64,000 bases of DNA from the NCBI RefSeq assembly GCF_009826975.1, contig NZ_WUMO01000004.1, positions 62,001 through 126,000 of the forward strand, given 5' to 3'. The notes below the pieces were generated by a model. It had not been told where the DNA came from, made no database searches, and saw only the letters and a list, made by a program, of their open reading frames with translations. A program made the translations under genes and the position numbers. The stretch's first letter is position 1, and every line of letters starts with the position of its first letter. Of the stretch, positions 1 to 8,025 are shown piece by piece. Source of the stretch: Flavobacterium sp. HBTb2-11-1 (GTDB taxonomy: Bacteria; Bacteroidota; Bacteroidia; Flavobacteriales; Flavobacteriaceae).

Positions 1-1807
1 CCACTAAATTTGATTCTTTTTTAATTTCGAAGAAAGACATGTGTCCGTCCCACGGCATTAAATTGGCGTATCTTCTGTCAATTTTTTTGTTTTCGCGATC
101 GTTAAGATTCTTTAAAAAGTGACTTTCAATTCTATGGTATTGCTCATTTAGCTTTTTAGGGAAAATTTGATACGCTCCGATTGCAATAATCAACGCTACA
201 AAAGCTACTAAAGGAGAGAAGAAGATATTCAATAAAAAACCAACAAAGAATAATCCAAGACTCATTCTTATCAAGATAAGCATTAAAAGTGCGCCACGAT
301 ATTTGCGTTCTTCCCATAGCGCTTCGACTTCATCTACTTTTACACGGCGAAGAGAAAGCGCCCATAAAAATGGTGCAATTATGACTAGAGTCAATAAAGC
401 GGCCAAAGTATTTCCGAATCTGGTATCAGCAACCAAAGGCGCTACAAATTTGGAAGACAATAATATAATGGCCGTAATAATAATGGTATGAAGAATAATT
501 TGCGTAATCGAAGAGCGAAGTACAATCTGCCAAGTGCTGACAGACTTAATGGCTTGCGCATTCACACTATAACGGTTAATGTTTTTAACCCATCTTTTTG
601 GCATTTTTGCTTCTAAAAATAAAGCAAATCCTTCTGAATATTTAATTAAAAATGGAGTTGTAAATGTGGTAATGGCAGATACTGCCACAATGATTGGGTA
701 TAAGAAATCGCTTGTAACTTTTAAGGACATTCCGAGAGTAGCAATAATAAAGGAAAACTCCCCAATTTGCGCCAAACTCATTCCGGTTTGAACTGATTGT
801 TTTAACGGCTGGCCAGAAATTAATGCCCCAATAGAAGAACTAAATGCTTTTCCGAATATGGTCAATAAAGTAATTATGGCAACAGGAAGAGCATAATTTA
901 TCAATGTCACAGGGTTAATTAACATCCCGACAGATACAAAGAAAACAGCACCAAAAAAATCTTTTACGGGTTGAATTAAATGTTCAATTTTTTCTGCCAT
1001 CGTAGTTTCAGCAATAATAGATCCCATAATAAAAGCGCCTAAAGCTGGAGAAAAACCAACATTTGAAGCAAAAATTACCATCATTAAACATAATGCTAAT
1101 GAGATAATCAACAGCATTTCGTCTGTTAAAAGGTGTTTGGCTTTTTTGAAAATAGTTGGAATAATAAAAATTCCTCCCAAAAACCAAATGATTAAAAAGA
1201 AAATAAGTTTTAAAACAGATTGCAGTAATGCTGTTCCAGAAACCTGATCGCTCACGGCAATAGTTGATAGCAAAACCAGCATCAGAATGGCCACAATATC
1301 TTCAACGATTAAAGCTCCGAAAACAATTCCAACGAACTTTTTTCCTTTCACGCCTAATTCATCAAAAGCTCTAATGATAATGGTTGTAGAGGAAATAGAA
1401 AGTGTAGCTCCCAAGAAAATACTGTCCATTTTTCCCCAGCCCATCCATTGTCCGACTGCATAACCAATTACGGTCATAAACAAGATCTGGGTTATGGCGG
1501 TGACAGACGAAGTCCCTCCAACCTTCATTAGTTTTTTAAAGCTGAATTCGAGTCCTAAACTAAAAAGTAAAAATATAACCCCAATTTCTGCCCAGACTTC
1601 GACACTTTTCATATCGGTTATAGAGGGGAAGAAATCAAAATGGTTTCCGGCTAAAAATCCTGCAATCAGGTAACCTAGAACCAAAGGCTGTTTCATTTTT
1701 CTAAATAATAGAACAGCGATTCCGGCGGTCATCAGGATTAATCCTAAATCACTAATTAAAGGTTGTAAGTGGTGTGAAGTTTCCGCAGCGGCATTTAATG
1801 CAATCAT
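1..1807 (-). CDS. CPA2-family cation:proton antiporter (3' end beyond window)
   Basis: The reading frame opens at the ATG whose complement is 1805-1807 (MIALNAAAETSHHLQPLIS) and stays open to base 1, giving 602 codons without a stop, so the C-terminus lies outside the window. The product is a polytopic membrane protein with many hydrophobic helices. Family-like stretches are LLFSLGLEFS, SISSTTIIIRAFDELG, GALIVEDIVAILML, FSPALGAFIMGSIIAET and the GMSLAQIGEFSFI segment, all typical of Kef/CPA2 monovalent cation:H+ antiporters. After roughly 500 residues it becomes more polar, which fits the start of a cytoplasmic regulatory tail. It should exchange K+ or Na+ for H+ at the inner membrane. The ion cannot be told from sequence. 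It stands downstream of purB but is separated from it by a strong hairpin, so it probably has its own promoter. Confidence 0.88.
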   Translation of the reverse strand, partial: MIALNAAAETSHHLQPLISDLGLILMTAGIAVLLFRKMKQPLVLGYLIAGFLAGNHFDFFPSITDMKSVEVWAEIGVIFLLFSLGLEFSFKKLMKVGGTSSVTAITQILFMTVIGYAVGQWMGWGKMDSIFLGATLSISSTTIIIRAFDELGVKGKKFVGIVFGALIVEDIVAILMLVLLSTIAVSDQVSGTALLQSVLKLIFFLIIWFLGGIFIIPTIFKKAKHLLTDEMLLIISLALCLMMVIFASNVGFSPALGAFIMGSIIAETTMAEKIEHLIQPVKDFFGAVFFVSVGMLINPVTLINYALPVAIITLLTIFGKAFSSSIGALISGQPLKQSVQTGMSLAQIGEFSFIIATLGMSLKVTSDFLYPIIVAVSAITTFTTPFLIKYSEGFALFLEAKMPKRWVKNINRYSVNAQAIKSVSTWQIVLRSSITQIILHTIIITAIILLSSKFVAPLVADTRFGNTLAALLTLVIIAPFLWALSLRRVKVDEVEALWEERKYRGALLMLILIRMSLGLFFVGFLLNIFFSPLVAFVALIIAIGAYQIFPKKLNEQYHRIESHFLKNLNDRENKKIDRRYANLMPWDGHMSFFEIKKESNLV

Positions 1808-1920
1808 ATAAAAACGTGGTATTTTTTTAGCGGCTGATCCAGCTTTTTATTTCAAATGAAATTCATGAACTCCAATTAGATAATGGAGTGTAATCTGGAT
1901 TTGCCTCTGGATTTAATAAA

Positions 1921-1952
1921 AAAAAAGCTATCTCGATAAAGATAGCTTTTTT
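1921..1952 (-). terminator. Intrinsic terminator after purB
   Basis: Two 13-base arms (1921-1933 and 1940-1952, core AGCTATCT/AGATAGCT) pair perfectly around a 6-base loop and carry A/T tracts on both sides, so the hairpin ends in a U run when read on the minus strand. It lies 24 bases past the purB stop and before the antiporter start, so it separates the two transcription units. Confidence 0.8.
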
Positions 1953-1975
1953 TGGTAAAATATTTGGTGTTTTTC

Positions 1976-3322
1976 TTAAATTCCTGTGTAATTACTAGGA
2001 GTTATAGCCAATAATTCTGCTCTAACGGCATCTGAAACTTCCAGAGTCGCAATAAAGTTATGAATTGCATTTTTGTCGATTGCTTCATTCGTTCTTGTTA
2101 GGCCTTTTAGAGCTTCGTACGGATTTGGATATGCTTCTCGACGTAAAATCGTCTGAATAGCTTCAGCAACTACAGCCCAGTTTTTCTCTAAATCTTCAGC
2201 AAATTTACTTTCATTCAAAAGCAATTTATTCAAGCCTTTCAAAGTTGCTTCAAAAGCAATAATAGTATGTCCAAAAGGAACACCAACATTACGTAAAACG
2301 GTACTGTCAGTTAAATCACGCTGTAATCTTGAGATTGGTAATTTTGCAGCTAAATGTTCAAAAATAGCATTTGCAATTCCTAAGTTTCCTTCTGAGTTTT
2401 CAAAATCAATTGGATTTACTTTGTGTGGCATTGCAGAAGATCCGATTTCTCCAGCTTTGATTTTTTGTTTGAAATAATCCATTGAAACGTACGTCCAAAT
2501 ATCGCGATCTAAATCAATGATAATCGTATTGATTCTTTTTAAAGCATCGAAGAAAGCAGCAAAATGATCGTAGTGCTCAATTTGAGTAGTTGGGAAAGAA
2601 TGTTTTAAACCAAGATCAGTTTCAACAAATTTATTTCCGAATTGTTTCCAGTCAATTTGCGGATAGGCTACGTGATGTGCATTGAAATTTCCTGTTGCTC
2701 CTCCAAATTTAGCAGCAAACGGAATGTTGAATAACAAACGCATTTGCTCTTCTAAACGCTCTACGAAAACCAAAATCTCTTTTCCTAAACGAGTAGGAGA
2801 AGCAGGCTGTCCGTGTGTACGTGCCAGCATTGGAATGTCTTTCCACTCAACGCTTAATTCTTTTAATTTTGCAATTACAGCAATTAAGGTTGGCATATAA
2901 ACTTGCTCAAACGCTTCTTTTGTAGAAAGTGGAATAGCAGTATTATTAATGTCTTGAGATGTTAATCCGAAGTGAATGAACTCTTTGTATTGAGATAAAC
3001 CTAATTTTTCAAAAGCATCTTTAATAAAGTACTCAACCGCTTTTACGTCGTGGTTGGTTACTTTCTCTGTTTCTTTAATCCAAAGTGCATCTTCAGTCGA
3101 GAAATTTTTGTAGATGTTTCTCAAGTTTTCAAATAAACTAGAATCAATACCTTGTAACTGTGGTAATGGAATTTGGCATAAAGCAATGAAGTATTCCACT
3201 TCAACCAAAACGCGGTATTTTATTAAAGCTTCTTCAGAGAAGAAAGGTGCTAAATTTTGAGTTTTATTTCTATATCTTCCATCAATTGGCGATATAGCAT
3301 TCAATTCGTTTAGAGTAGTCAT
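1976..3322 (-). CDS. purB: Adenylosuccinate lyase
   Basis: This 448-aa enzyme cleaves SAICAR to AICAR and adenylosuccinate to AMP in purine synthesis. It starts ELNAISPIDGRYRNKT, like the long E. coli-type PurB, and carries the fumarase/aspartase superfamily signature GSSAMPHKVNPIDFEN, which holds the catalytic serine loop. TSQDINNTA and ARTHGQPASPT are the other two conserved blocks. The length is normal (E. coli PurB is about 456 aa). The gene appears monocistronic: a terminator follows it and a -7 type promoter box precedes it by about 26 bases. Nothing looks damaged. Confidence 0.97.
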   Translation of the reverse strand: MTTLNELNAISPIDGRYRNKTQNLAPFFSEEALIKYRVLVEVEYFIALCQIPLPQLQGIDSSLFENLRNIYKNFSTEDALWIKETEKVTNHDVKAVEYFIKDAFEKLGLSQYKEFIHFGLTSQDINNTAIPLSTKEAFEQVYMPTLIAVIAKLKELSVEWKDIPMLARTHGQPASPTRLGKEILVFVERLEEQMRLLFNIPFAAKFGGATGNFNAHHVAYPQIDWKQFGNKFVETDLGLKHSFPTTQIEHYDHFAAFFDALKRINTIIIDLDRDIWTYVSMDYFKQKIKAGEIGSSAMPHKVNPIDFENSEGNLGIANAIFEHLAAKLPISRLQRDLTDSTVLRNVGVPFGHTIIAFEATLKGLNKLLLNESKFAEDLEKNWAVVAEAIQTILRREAYPNPYEALKGLTRTNEAIDKNAIHNFIATLEVSDAVRAELLAITPSNYTGI

Positions 3323-3347
3323 TGTGATGTTGTTTTTTCGAAAGGTG

Positions 3348-3378
3348 CAAATATAAGGTATTGTTAAAACTTCTGAAA
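3348..3378 (-). promoter_or_regulatory. Bacteroidota-type promoter of purB
   Basis: Read on the minus strand, TATATTTG (complement of 3348-3355) matches the TAnnTTTG -7 consensus. A TTTC element (complement of 3375-3378) lies 19 bases upstream, in the place of the -33 box. The start codon of purB is about 26 bases downstream. The -7 box is a full match and the -33 box is only partial. Confidence 0.5.
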
Positions 3379-3391
3379 GCTATATTTGAGC

Positions 3392-4084
3392 TTAAATCAT
3401 GGTTTTGAAAATTTTATCCCAAATGGTAAAGTAAAAACCGTAATTGTGAGATTCATTTTTATGATGATCATTATGAAATTTCGTGGTAGAAATCCATTTT
3501 GTAAAGGAATTGCTGTACCAAAAAGAAGGAAATATGTCTTTTTTTAAATGCCCGAATATTCCATAAGACAGATTTAGAACCAGATAAATAATGATACTTA
3601 AATAATTAAACTTCAAAATCGTAATTAAAAACAGCCATATAAAACCAAAACCTAAAGTTTCTATCGGGTGAAGGACATATAAACTGTAAACGTTGGTTTC
3701 GATATGTGTATGATGAAGTTTATGAATTGGGTAAAGCCATTTTAAATGATGAACCAGAAAATGAAAAACAAACATGAAAAGATCCATCAGAAGAATTAAC
3801 AGAAGCGTATCAAAAATGATAAGTTTAATAGATGCTGAAAAGTCTATTTTCATAATTCCGTAGCGATACAGTTCAAAACCGATTAAAGTGATGAATGTGT
3901 TGCAAAGAAGCGTAGAAAGAACCCATTTTCGATCTTTATGCTGTAAAAAGGTGTTTTCTGGTTCCAGCATTTTTCCAATTAAAACAGATAAACCGACCAG
4001 CGCAGAGTTTTCTATTAAAAAGAAAACAAAGAGCCAGAATAGATTAAATTGAGTTAGTTGCTGTAACCAGCTTTCAAAAATCAT
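3392..4084 (-). CDS. Fatty acid hydroxylase / sterol desaturase family membrane protein
   Basis: This 230-aa protein has about four to five hydrophobic segments and the eight-histidine di-iron pattern of the fatty acid hydroxylase superfamily: HFLVHH, then HKLHHTH about ten residues on, and FHNDHHK near the C-terminus, preceded by the characteristic PIETLGFGF segment. Such enzymes use O2 to hydroxylate or desaturate a lipid carbon at the membrane. In bacteria the superfamily includes sterol desaturase-like proteins, carotenoid hydroxylases and OlsE-type ornithine-lipid hydroxylases, so the substrate is open. Its ATG overlaps the stop of the sirtuin gene (ATGA at 4081-4084), so the two are translationally coupled. 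Confidence 0.85.
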   Translation of the reverse strand: MIFESWLQQLTQFNLFWLFVFFLIENSALVGLSVLIGKMLEPENTFLQHKDRKWVLSTLLCNTFITLIGFELYRYGIMKIDFSASIKLIIFDTLLLILLMDLFMFVFHFLVHHLKWLYPIHKLHHTHIETNVYSLYVLHPIETLGFGFIWLFLITILKFNYLSIIIYLVLNLSYGIFGHLKKDIFPSFWYSNSFTKWISTTKFHNDHHKNESHNYGFYFTIWDKIFKTMI

Positions 4085-4782
4085 GTTGTTTTTTCTAAGT
4101 TCAATAATTTTTCTCTTAAATCGGCAACTCCTTCAGAAGCAAATTTGGCAATCGTTTCAACTTTATTTCTAAGATTCGGAATCGAAATAGGTTTCGGATC
4201 AATATAAAAAACAGGTGTTGTGCTAGGTGTATAAGAAATTAATCCTGCAGCAGGATAAACTTGCAGTGATGTGCCAATAACAGCAAAATAATCTGCTGTT
4301 TCTGTAATGTCAATGGCTTCTTCGAGTGCAGGAACTTCTTCGCCAAACCAAACAATATGCGGACGCAATTGATATCCGTTTGCATCGAAATCTCCAGTAA
4401 GCAAATCTTCTGTCCAATCCAAAATCAGATTTTTATTTTGAGTGCTTCGTACTTTTAGTAATTCGCCATGCAAATGCAAAACGTTTGTGCTTCCTGCGCG
4501 TTCATGAAGATCGTCAACATTTTGAGTGATAATTTGCACATCGAAGTCTTTTTCTAATTCTGCCAAAATAATATGACCCAAATTCGGATTTACTTCTTTT
4601 AACTGTTGGCGTCTTTTATTGTAGAAATCTAGAACCAACTCTTGATTTTTATACCAACCTTCTGGAGTGGCAACTTCCATCACATCATGTCCTTCCCATA
4701 AACCATCACTGTCGCGAAAAGTTTTAATGCCGCTTTCAGCGCTAATTCCTGCTCCTGTTAAAACAACCAGTTTCTTTTTCAT
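4081..4782 (-). CDS. Sir2-family NAD-dependent protein deacylase (SIRT5/CobB type, no zinc cysteines)
   Basis: This 233-aa protein should remove acyl groups from lysines using NAD+. It shows the NAD-binding GAGISAESGI (residues 10-19), FRDSDGLWEG, TQNVDDLHERAG and the catalytic histidine in HLHGEL (about H105). FYNKRR (Y54, R57) matches the Tyr-x-x-Arg pair that lets SIRT5 and E. coli CobB take succinyl or malonyl lysine. Unusually, I find no cysteine in the whole protein, so the four-Cys zinc site normal in sirtuins is missing. The segment after the catalytic His, where the zinc module usually sits, is present but cysteine-free. It is coupled by an ATGA overlap to the downstream fatty acid hydroxylase-like gene and is divergent from the sulfation cassette. 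Confidence 0.9.
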   Translation of the reverse strand: MKKKLVVLTGAGISAESGIKTFRDSDGLWEGHDVMEVATPEGWYKNQELVLDFYNKRRQQLKEVNPNLGHIILAELEKDFDVQIITQNVDDLHERAGSTNVLHLHGELLKVRSTQNKNLILDWTEDLLTGDFDANGYQLRPHIVWFGEEVPALEEAIDITETADYFAVIGTSLQVYPAAGLISYTPSTTPVFYIDPKPISIPNLRNKVETIAKFASEGVADLREKLLNLEKTT

Positions 4783-4947
4783 TCGTAGTTATATTAAAAG
4801 ATAAAAATAGTGATTTCTTTATTCAATGTTTAGTAAATAGCGAGGAGAAACTATACTTTTTGGGATAAAAGAATGGGGGTTTATACGCTTTGTCTCTCTT
4901 TCTGAATTATTTAATTTTAATGTTCTGTTTGGTAAAAGTGATTCAAG

Positions 4948-5475
4948 ATGATTTTAATTCAATTTACAGGGCTTTCTGGTTCAGGAAAAACGACTTTGGC
5001 GGAAAATGTCAGGCATCTGCTGCTTCAAAATAATTACGAAGCTGAAATACTAGATGGCGATGTTTATCGGCAGACAATCTGTAAAGATTTAGGGTTTTCT
5101 AAAGAAGACCGATGCGAAAATGTACGGCGTCTTTTTAAGATTGGCAGAAGTTTAATCGAGGAAAATAAAATCGTTTTGATGTCGGTTATAAATCCGTATG
5201 AAAATGTTAGAAGTGAATTAAGAGCTTTTGAATTTGTAAAAACAGTATTTCTTGATTGCTCTATTGCTAATTTGATTGCAAGAGATCCGAAGGGATTATA
5301 CAAAAGAGCATTACTGCCAGATAATGATCAAAATAAAATTAGAAGTTTTACGGGTATAAGCGATGTTTTTGAAATTCCAGAAAAAGCAGATCTAGTACTA
5401 AAAACAGATTCAGAAGCTGTTTTGGTTTCTGCCAATAAACTCTACAATTTTATAATTAGCAATTTAAAATCTTAA
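4948..5475 (+). CDS. cysC: Adenylyl-sulfate (APS) kinase
   Basis: This 175-aa kinase should phosphorylate adenylyl sulfate to PAPS, the universal sulfate donor. It has the P-loop GLSGSGKT (residues 8-15), LDGD (35-38), DLGFSKEDRCENVRR, ARDPKGLYKRA and the NFTGI-like SFTGI followed by YE-like FEIPEKADL, all in APS-kinase order. Where the usual family has ISPxR this one reads INPYENVR, a deviation near the phosphorylation/substrate loop. No ATP sulfurylase (CysDN or Sat) lies in the window, so APS must come from elsewhere. It is first in a three-gene run: the next start is 4 bases after its stop. A dedicated PAPS supply for the sulfotransferase two genes down is the simple inference. Confidence 0.92.
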   Translation: MILIQFTGLSGSGKTTLAENVRHLLLQNNYEAEILDGDVYRQTICKDLGFSKEDRCENVRRLFKIGRSLIEENKIVLMSVINPYENVRSELRAFEFVKTVFLDCSIANLIARDPKGLYKRALLPDNDQNKIRSFTGISDVFEIPEKADLVLKTDSEAVLVSANKLYNFIISNLKS

Positions 5476-5479
5476 GGTT

Positions 5480-6169
5480 ATGAATCCTTCTTCCTGCCAG
5501 CTTCCCATTTCTTTTTCAATAGAAAAACTGCAAAACGATTTACAGACTTGCGAGACCAATTTATGGACACCGCATTTTAATACGAATCGTTACGAAGGAA
5601 AATGGACAAGCGTTTCTTTGCGGTCGCAATCTGGTTTGGAAACCGACATACTTTCTTTTGCAGATAAAGAATATAAAAATACGCCTTTGTTGGATAGCTG
5701 TCCGTATTTTAAAGAAATAATGGATTGGTTTGAATGCGAAAAAGAAGCGGTGAGATTACTAAGACTGGGTCCTAATAGTGAGATAAAAGAGCATGTTGAT
5801 AATGATACGTCGTATGAAGATGGTTTTTTCAGGATTCATGTTCCTATTGTAACCAATTCTGAAGTTTATTTTTATGTAGATAAAAAACTAGTTCCAATGA
5901 AAATGGGGGAGTGCTGGTATGCCAATTTTCAATTGCCACACAGTGTTCAGAATAAGAGTTCAGAACCTAGAATTCATTTGACTTTGGATTGCATAAGAAA
6001 TGATTGGTCTGATGAATTGTTTTCTAAAATGGGTTTTGATGTGAATTGCGTATATAAGAAACAATATTCAGATGAGGTAAAGCAGCAGATTATTGCAGAG
6101 CTTTCTAGAAATCCATCCGAAACCAATGTTAAGATTATTGCCGAACTTCAATCACAAATGAACTCATAA
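5480..6169 (+). CDS. Aspartyl/asparaginyl beta-hydroxylase-like 2-oxoglutarate oxygenase
   Basis: The 229-aa product matches the Asp_Arg_Hydrox (LpxO/AspH-like) fold. From about residue 92 it reads RLLRLGPNSEIKEHVDND, then FRIHVPI, then ECWYANFQLPHSVQNKSSEPRIHL. The likely Fe(II) ligands are H105, D107 and H154, with R164 for 2-oxoglutarate. Vertebrate AspH lacks the carboxylate ligand, whereas here HxD is present. Members hydroxylate Asp/Asn side chains, lipid A acyl chains (LpxO) or ornithine lipids (OlsC), so the substrate may be a peptide or a lipid. No signal peptide is visible, so it is probably cytoplasmic. It begins 4 bases after the APS kinase and ends 2 bases before the sulfotransferase start. 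Confidence 0.85.
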   Translation: MNPSSCQLPISFSIEKLQNDLQTCETNLWTPHFNTNRYEGKWTSVSLRSQSGLETDILSFADKEYKNTPLLDSCPYFKEIMDWFECEKEAVRLLRLGPNSEIKEHVDNDTSYEDGFFRIHVPIVTNSEVYFYVDKKLVPMKMGECWYANFQLPHSVQNKSSEPRIHLTLDCIRNDWSDELFSKMGFDVNCVYKKQYSDEVKQQIIAELSRNPSETNVKIIAELQSQMNS

Positions 6170-6171
6170 AA

Positions 6172-7140
6172 ATGGAAAGTATACAGCATCTTATCTCAAA
6201 TTGGATTCCGATTAAATTGATTGAAAAAGAAAATGAAGTCTATTTTGAATGGATTTATTTTTCCGACATTCCTTTTGCAGATCCTTTTTTTGAAGAAACA
6301 ATTGCGAAATGTAGAAGCCATAACTATAATTCAAAACTGTTTAAATTAATAAGTACAGCAGAAAATCTAATTGAATGGTCTAACGAACTCGAATTTGTAC
6401 CATTAAAAGGATTTGTTTTTCATATATCAAGATGTGGCTCTACTATGTTAAGTCAGTGCTTAGCGACTTCGTCTGAAAACATTGTGGTGTCTGAAGCTCC
6501 AATTGTCGATCAGATTTTAAGAAGCGACGCTTTTGACGCAGATACCAAATCGGTTTTGCTTAAATCGGTTATCAGATTGCTTGGACAGAAACGATCTCCT
6601 GAACAAAAAAATCTTATTATAAAACTAGACGCATGGAGCATTTTTGAGGCTTCTTATTTGCGATCGGTTTTCCCTAAAATTCCTTTTGCATTACTGTATC
6701 GAAATCCAGGAGAAGTTTTAAGGTCGCACCAAAAGATGGCGGGTATGCATGTGATTCCAAATTTAATTCCGTCGAGTGTTTTTGGAATTACTTCTAAAGA
6801 AGTTCAAGAGGTGAGTTTTCAGCAGTATCAAGCTTTGGTTTTAGAAAAATATTTTCAAGGTTTTCTCCATTTTTATGAAAAAGACAGCAATGTGATACTG
6901 CTGAATTATAATGATGGAATGAAAAATGTCGTAGAAAGATTTATAGCTTTCATAAATGTCAAATTTTCCGAAATTGAATTAAATGGCATGTTGGAACGAC
7001 TTAAAAAACATTCTAAAAATGAAAATACTGTTTTTATTGGAGATTCTTATAAAGACGATATTTTGTCTATTAATTTGAATGAAGTTAATCTGCTTCACGA
7101 AAAGCTGAATGCCAATTTCATTGAAGATTTGGCACGTTGA
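6172..7140 (+). CDS. Sulfotransferase family protein
   Basis: The 322-aa protein has the PAPS 5'-phosphosulfate loop HISRCGSTMLSQ (about residues 84-95) and the 3'-phosphate motif YRNPGEVLRSHQK (about 176-188, with R177 and S185). Both are hallmarks of P-loop-like PAPS sulfotransferases. The first 80 residues form an extra N-terminal region I do not recognise as a separate domain. It should move sulfate from PAPS to a hydroxyl or amine. Its place directly behind an APS kinase and a hydroxylase suggests that the hydroxylase product, or another substrate, is its acceptor. No signal peptide or membrane segment is evident. It is the last gene of the run and is followed by the trmH promoter box. 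Confidence 0.87.
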   Translation: MESIQHLISNWIPIKLIEKENEVYFEWIYFSDIPFADPFFEETIAKCRSHNYNSKLFKLISTAENLIEWSNELEFVPLKGFVFHISRCGSTMLSQCLATSSENIVVSEAPIVDQILRSDAFDADTKSVLLKSVIRLLGQKRSPEQKNLIIKLDAWSIFEASYLRSVFPKIPFALLYRNPGEVLRSHQKMAGMHVIPNLIPSSVFGITSKEVQEVSFQQYQALVLEKYFQGFLHFYEKDSNVILLNYNDGMKNVVERFIAFINVKFSEIELNGMLERLKKHSKNENTVFIGDSYKDDILSINLNEVNLLHEKLNANFIEDLAR

Positions 7141-7175
7141 AAATTTGGACGAAGCTTCTTTTTCTTTTATTTATG

Positions 7176-7183
7176 TATTTTTG
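7176..7183 (+). promoter_or_regulatory. -7 promoter box upstream of trmH
   Basis: TATTTTTG fits TAnnTTTG and lies 17 bases before the trmH start, leaving a very short leader. I see no convincing TTTG -33 box at the proper spacing, so this is a half-match only. Confidence 0.4.
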
Positions 7184-7200
7184 CGCCAAACTTAAATAAA

Positions 7201-7863
7201 ATGATTGATTTAGATTATCTCGCATTCTTAGAAAACATATTAACTGAAAATAGAAAAGCTAATTTTTTAAAAGTACTAGAGAATAGAACAAAACATTTTA
7301 CAGTTGCAGTAGAAGATGTTTATCAGATGCATAATACAAGCGCAGTAATGCGAAGCTGTGAAGTTTTTGGAATTCAGGAATTAAATGTAATTGAACAGCG
7401 CTTTGGAAAAAGAATCGATAAAGAAATTGCTTTAGGTGCGCAAAAATGGGTTGACATTAACCGATTTGATTCGGTTTCAGGATGCCTTTCAGATTTAAGA
7501 AGCAAAGGATACCAGATTATTGCCACAACTCCACATGAAAAAGACTGTATGCTTGAAGATTTTGATATCTCAAAACCAAGCGCTTTATTCTTTGGAACAG
7601 AAAAAGAAGGATTGTCCAAAGAAATTATGGATAACGCCGATGGTTTCTTAAAAATACCAATGGTAGGTTTTACAGAAAGTTTGAATATTTCTGTATCGGC
7701 TGCGATTATTATTCAAAGCTTGACCAATAGACTTAGAAGGTCTGATATTAATTGGAAATTAACTGATGAAGAAATTTTAGCAAAACGTTTGGATTGGGCC
7801 AAAAATTCGATACGCGATATAAAACGAATTGAAGAGCGTTATTATCAGGATAATCCTAGATAA
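7201..7863 (+). CDS. trmH: tRNA (guanosine-2'-O-)-methyltransferase TrmH (SpoU family)
   Basis: This 220-aa SPOUT enzyme carries the three SpoU motifs: NTSAVMRSCEVFGI (motif 1, with the catalytic Asn and Arg), FFGTEKEGLSKEIMDNAD (motif 2) and IPMVGFTESLNISVSAAIIIQSL (motif 3). The C-terminal basic tail (LRRSDINWKLTDEE...) is like E. coli TrmH, which 2'-O-methylates G18 of tRNAs. The start is set by the -7 box just upstream. It converges on secA, with a composite inverted repeat and a perfect hairpin between them. Confidence 0.9.
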   Translation: MIDLDYLAFLENILTENRKANFLKVLENRTKHFTVAVEDVYQMHNTSAVMRSCEVFGIQELNVIEQRFGKRIDKEIALGAQKWVDINRFDSVSGCLSDLRSKGYQIIATTPHEKDCMLEDFDISKPSALFFGTEKEGLSKEIMDNADGFLKIPMVGFTESLNISVSAAIIIQSLTNRLRRSDINWKLTDEEILAKRLDWAKNSIRDIKRIEERYYQDNPR

Positions 7864-8011
7864 GTCGCAGTTTTCAGTCTCAGTCACAGTTCGAAGTATA
7901 AACTAGAAATTTAGATAAATAAATAAATAAAAGAAAAGACCGATAGTTTAAACTATCGGTCTTTTTTATGGTATTTAAAGTATCAGTCTGTAAACTAAGA
8001 CTGCGACTGAA
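7864..8011. repeat. CAGTC-family composite inverted repeat between trmH and secA
   Basis: The left arm (about 7864-7891) is built from short words such as CAGTC, TTTTCAGT and TCACAGT. The right arm (about 7983-8011) is their inverted counterpart (AAGACTGCGACTGAA). The terminator palindrome at 7934-7965 sits between the arms. The same word set occurs at 23071-23153 and 28045-28131. Confidence 0.7.
7934..7965. terminator. Bidirectional terminator between trmH and secA
   Basis: A perfect 32-base palindrome (16-base arms with core GACCGATAG/CTATCGGTC and A/T tails) lies between the convergent stops of trmH (7863) and secA (8026). A run of T on each side of the stem lets it serve both strands. 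Confidence 0.85.
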
Positions 8012-8025
8012 TACTAAAAAAATAT

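Noticed and set aside
303..791. Short plus-strand frames (62 and 70 codons) at the left end
   Set aside because: They lie antisense within the cation:proton antiporter, whose frame is long and has clear family motifs. No start context or homology supports them.
4784..4947. tRNA or riboswitch in the divergent region before the APS kinase
   Set aside because: I found no cloverleaf or conserved riboswitch core. The region is AT-rich and looks like an ordinary divergent promoter region.
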